Shown one piece after another: positions 63,423-64,000 of a stretch of DNA of 64,000 bases. Source of the DNA: Haematococcus lacustris (Eukaryota; Chlorophyta; Chlorophyceae; Chlamydomonadales; Haematococcaceae); assembly GCA_030144725.1 (NCBI GenBank), contig JASKMD010000003.1:12802315-12866314 (forward strand). Direction: 5' to 3'. Positions within the stretch are counted from its first letter, which is position 1. The number at the start of each line of letters is the position of its first letter. The notes below the pieces were generated by a model, which worked only from the letters and a program-made list of their open reading frames with translations, was not told the DNA's origin and searched no databases. The position numbers were made by a program, and so were the translations under genes.

Positions 63423-64000
63423 GGCGCCAAGCGCTGTAAGAGACGCGCAGGATATCAAGCAACAGTATACAAAAATGTCGGTCCAGTCATGACTTTTTGT
63501 GCATGTGTGTGCGACAGCCGATGGCTGCTACGGCACTGGCACTGGCCTATGGGGCAGCTGGCTTGTATGGCAGCGGCACCGTTGGTTGCAGGGGTGCCCC
63601 AGTCAGGCAGATGTTGAAGGAGGTATTAAGGCAGTGGTAGTGACGGGTAAATTCCGACTTTGGAGCATCGCAATGTGTCCTTGCAGTGTCCTTGCAGTGA
63701 CCATGAGTATATCCCACATGACCAGACACCTCCCACACTCTTGCAGGTTCTGAGTTGTGCAGATGTGAAGGCCGTGCAGCCGTGCCAAAGCTAAGCAGGT
63801 AAGGCCAAGAGCATACGTGCTGGACAAAGCCCTCTTGCACAAGTGGCAGCAATTGCCAGCTACAGAAAGTCCAACTCACTGTGAGATACTTGACCCTTCA
63901 CAAAGGGGATGTGTGTGAGCAAGAGCTGTAAGGAGCTAGCTGAGCTAGCAACGGAGGACAGCACGCCAGACAGGCAGAGCTGAACCGAGCTATACAAGCT
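63423..64000. promoter_or_regulatory. 5' flank of the ING-Tudor gene
   Basis: No gene seen. Presumably 5' UTR and promoter of the ING-Tudor gene, by position only. A TTGCAGTGTCC motif is doubled near 63,681-63,700. Confidence 0.35.

Overview
The window looks like nuclear DNA of a chlamydomonadalean green alga. The reasons are GC-rich, intron-dense genes with short GT-AG introns, hydroxyproline-rich wall-type proteins with long (SPPPP)n coding minisatellites, very long G-rich microsatellites, and modular extracellular proteins with thrombospondin, PSI, EGF and PKD modules. The (GGGCAA)n, (CAGGGG)n and (GGGGC)n arrays and relic OrfB/Fanzor tails recall Haematococcus, but I cannot prove the genus from sequence alone. 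No bacterial operons, rRNA or tRNA genes were found.

The main content is a tandem pair of very large minus-strand genes for modular secreted or surface proteins. Copy A runs from 25,978 to 4,631 and copy B from 58,134 to 38,404. I could place 35 exons in copy B with consistent splice phases, giving 2,240 residues, and almost all of the same exons in copy A. The order is: signal peptide, unknown N-terminal domain, TSP1, PSI, Kre9-like beta modules, TSP1 repeats, two PSI, three EGF-like, REJ/PKD-like, Hyp-rich spacer. Copy A alone keeps a C-terminal transmembrane tail. A 2.8-kb hAT-like transposon with a target duplication sits in its Hyp-rich coding array. Copy B stops inside the array. Bases 1 to about 330 match the 5' flank of copies A and B, so a third copy probably lies just left of the window.

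Upstream of copy B is a six-exon gene (63,422 to 60,191) with an ING-type N-terminal domain and a C-terminal Tudor-like domain in place of the usual PHD finger. A broken partial copy of it lies upstream of copy A (27.4 to 28.2 kb), so the duplicated unit contained both genes. That broken copy is cut by a 5'-truncated LINE (28.2 to 30.06 kb).

The spacer left of copy A holds a 1.33-kb (GCCCC)n array. The A-B spacer holds the LINE, a perfect 1,730-bp (GGGGC)346 array on the opposite strand, and a complete Ty3/gypsy LTR retrotransposon (32,382 to 37,487, GACAA target duplication) nested in a palindromic TIR element. Its pol ends in a chromodomain plus a PHD finger.

The duplicated receptor-like genes probably act at the cell surface or in the extracellular matrix. 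The ING-Tudor gene is a predicted chromatin reader. Everything else is mobile DNA or simple repeats.
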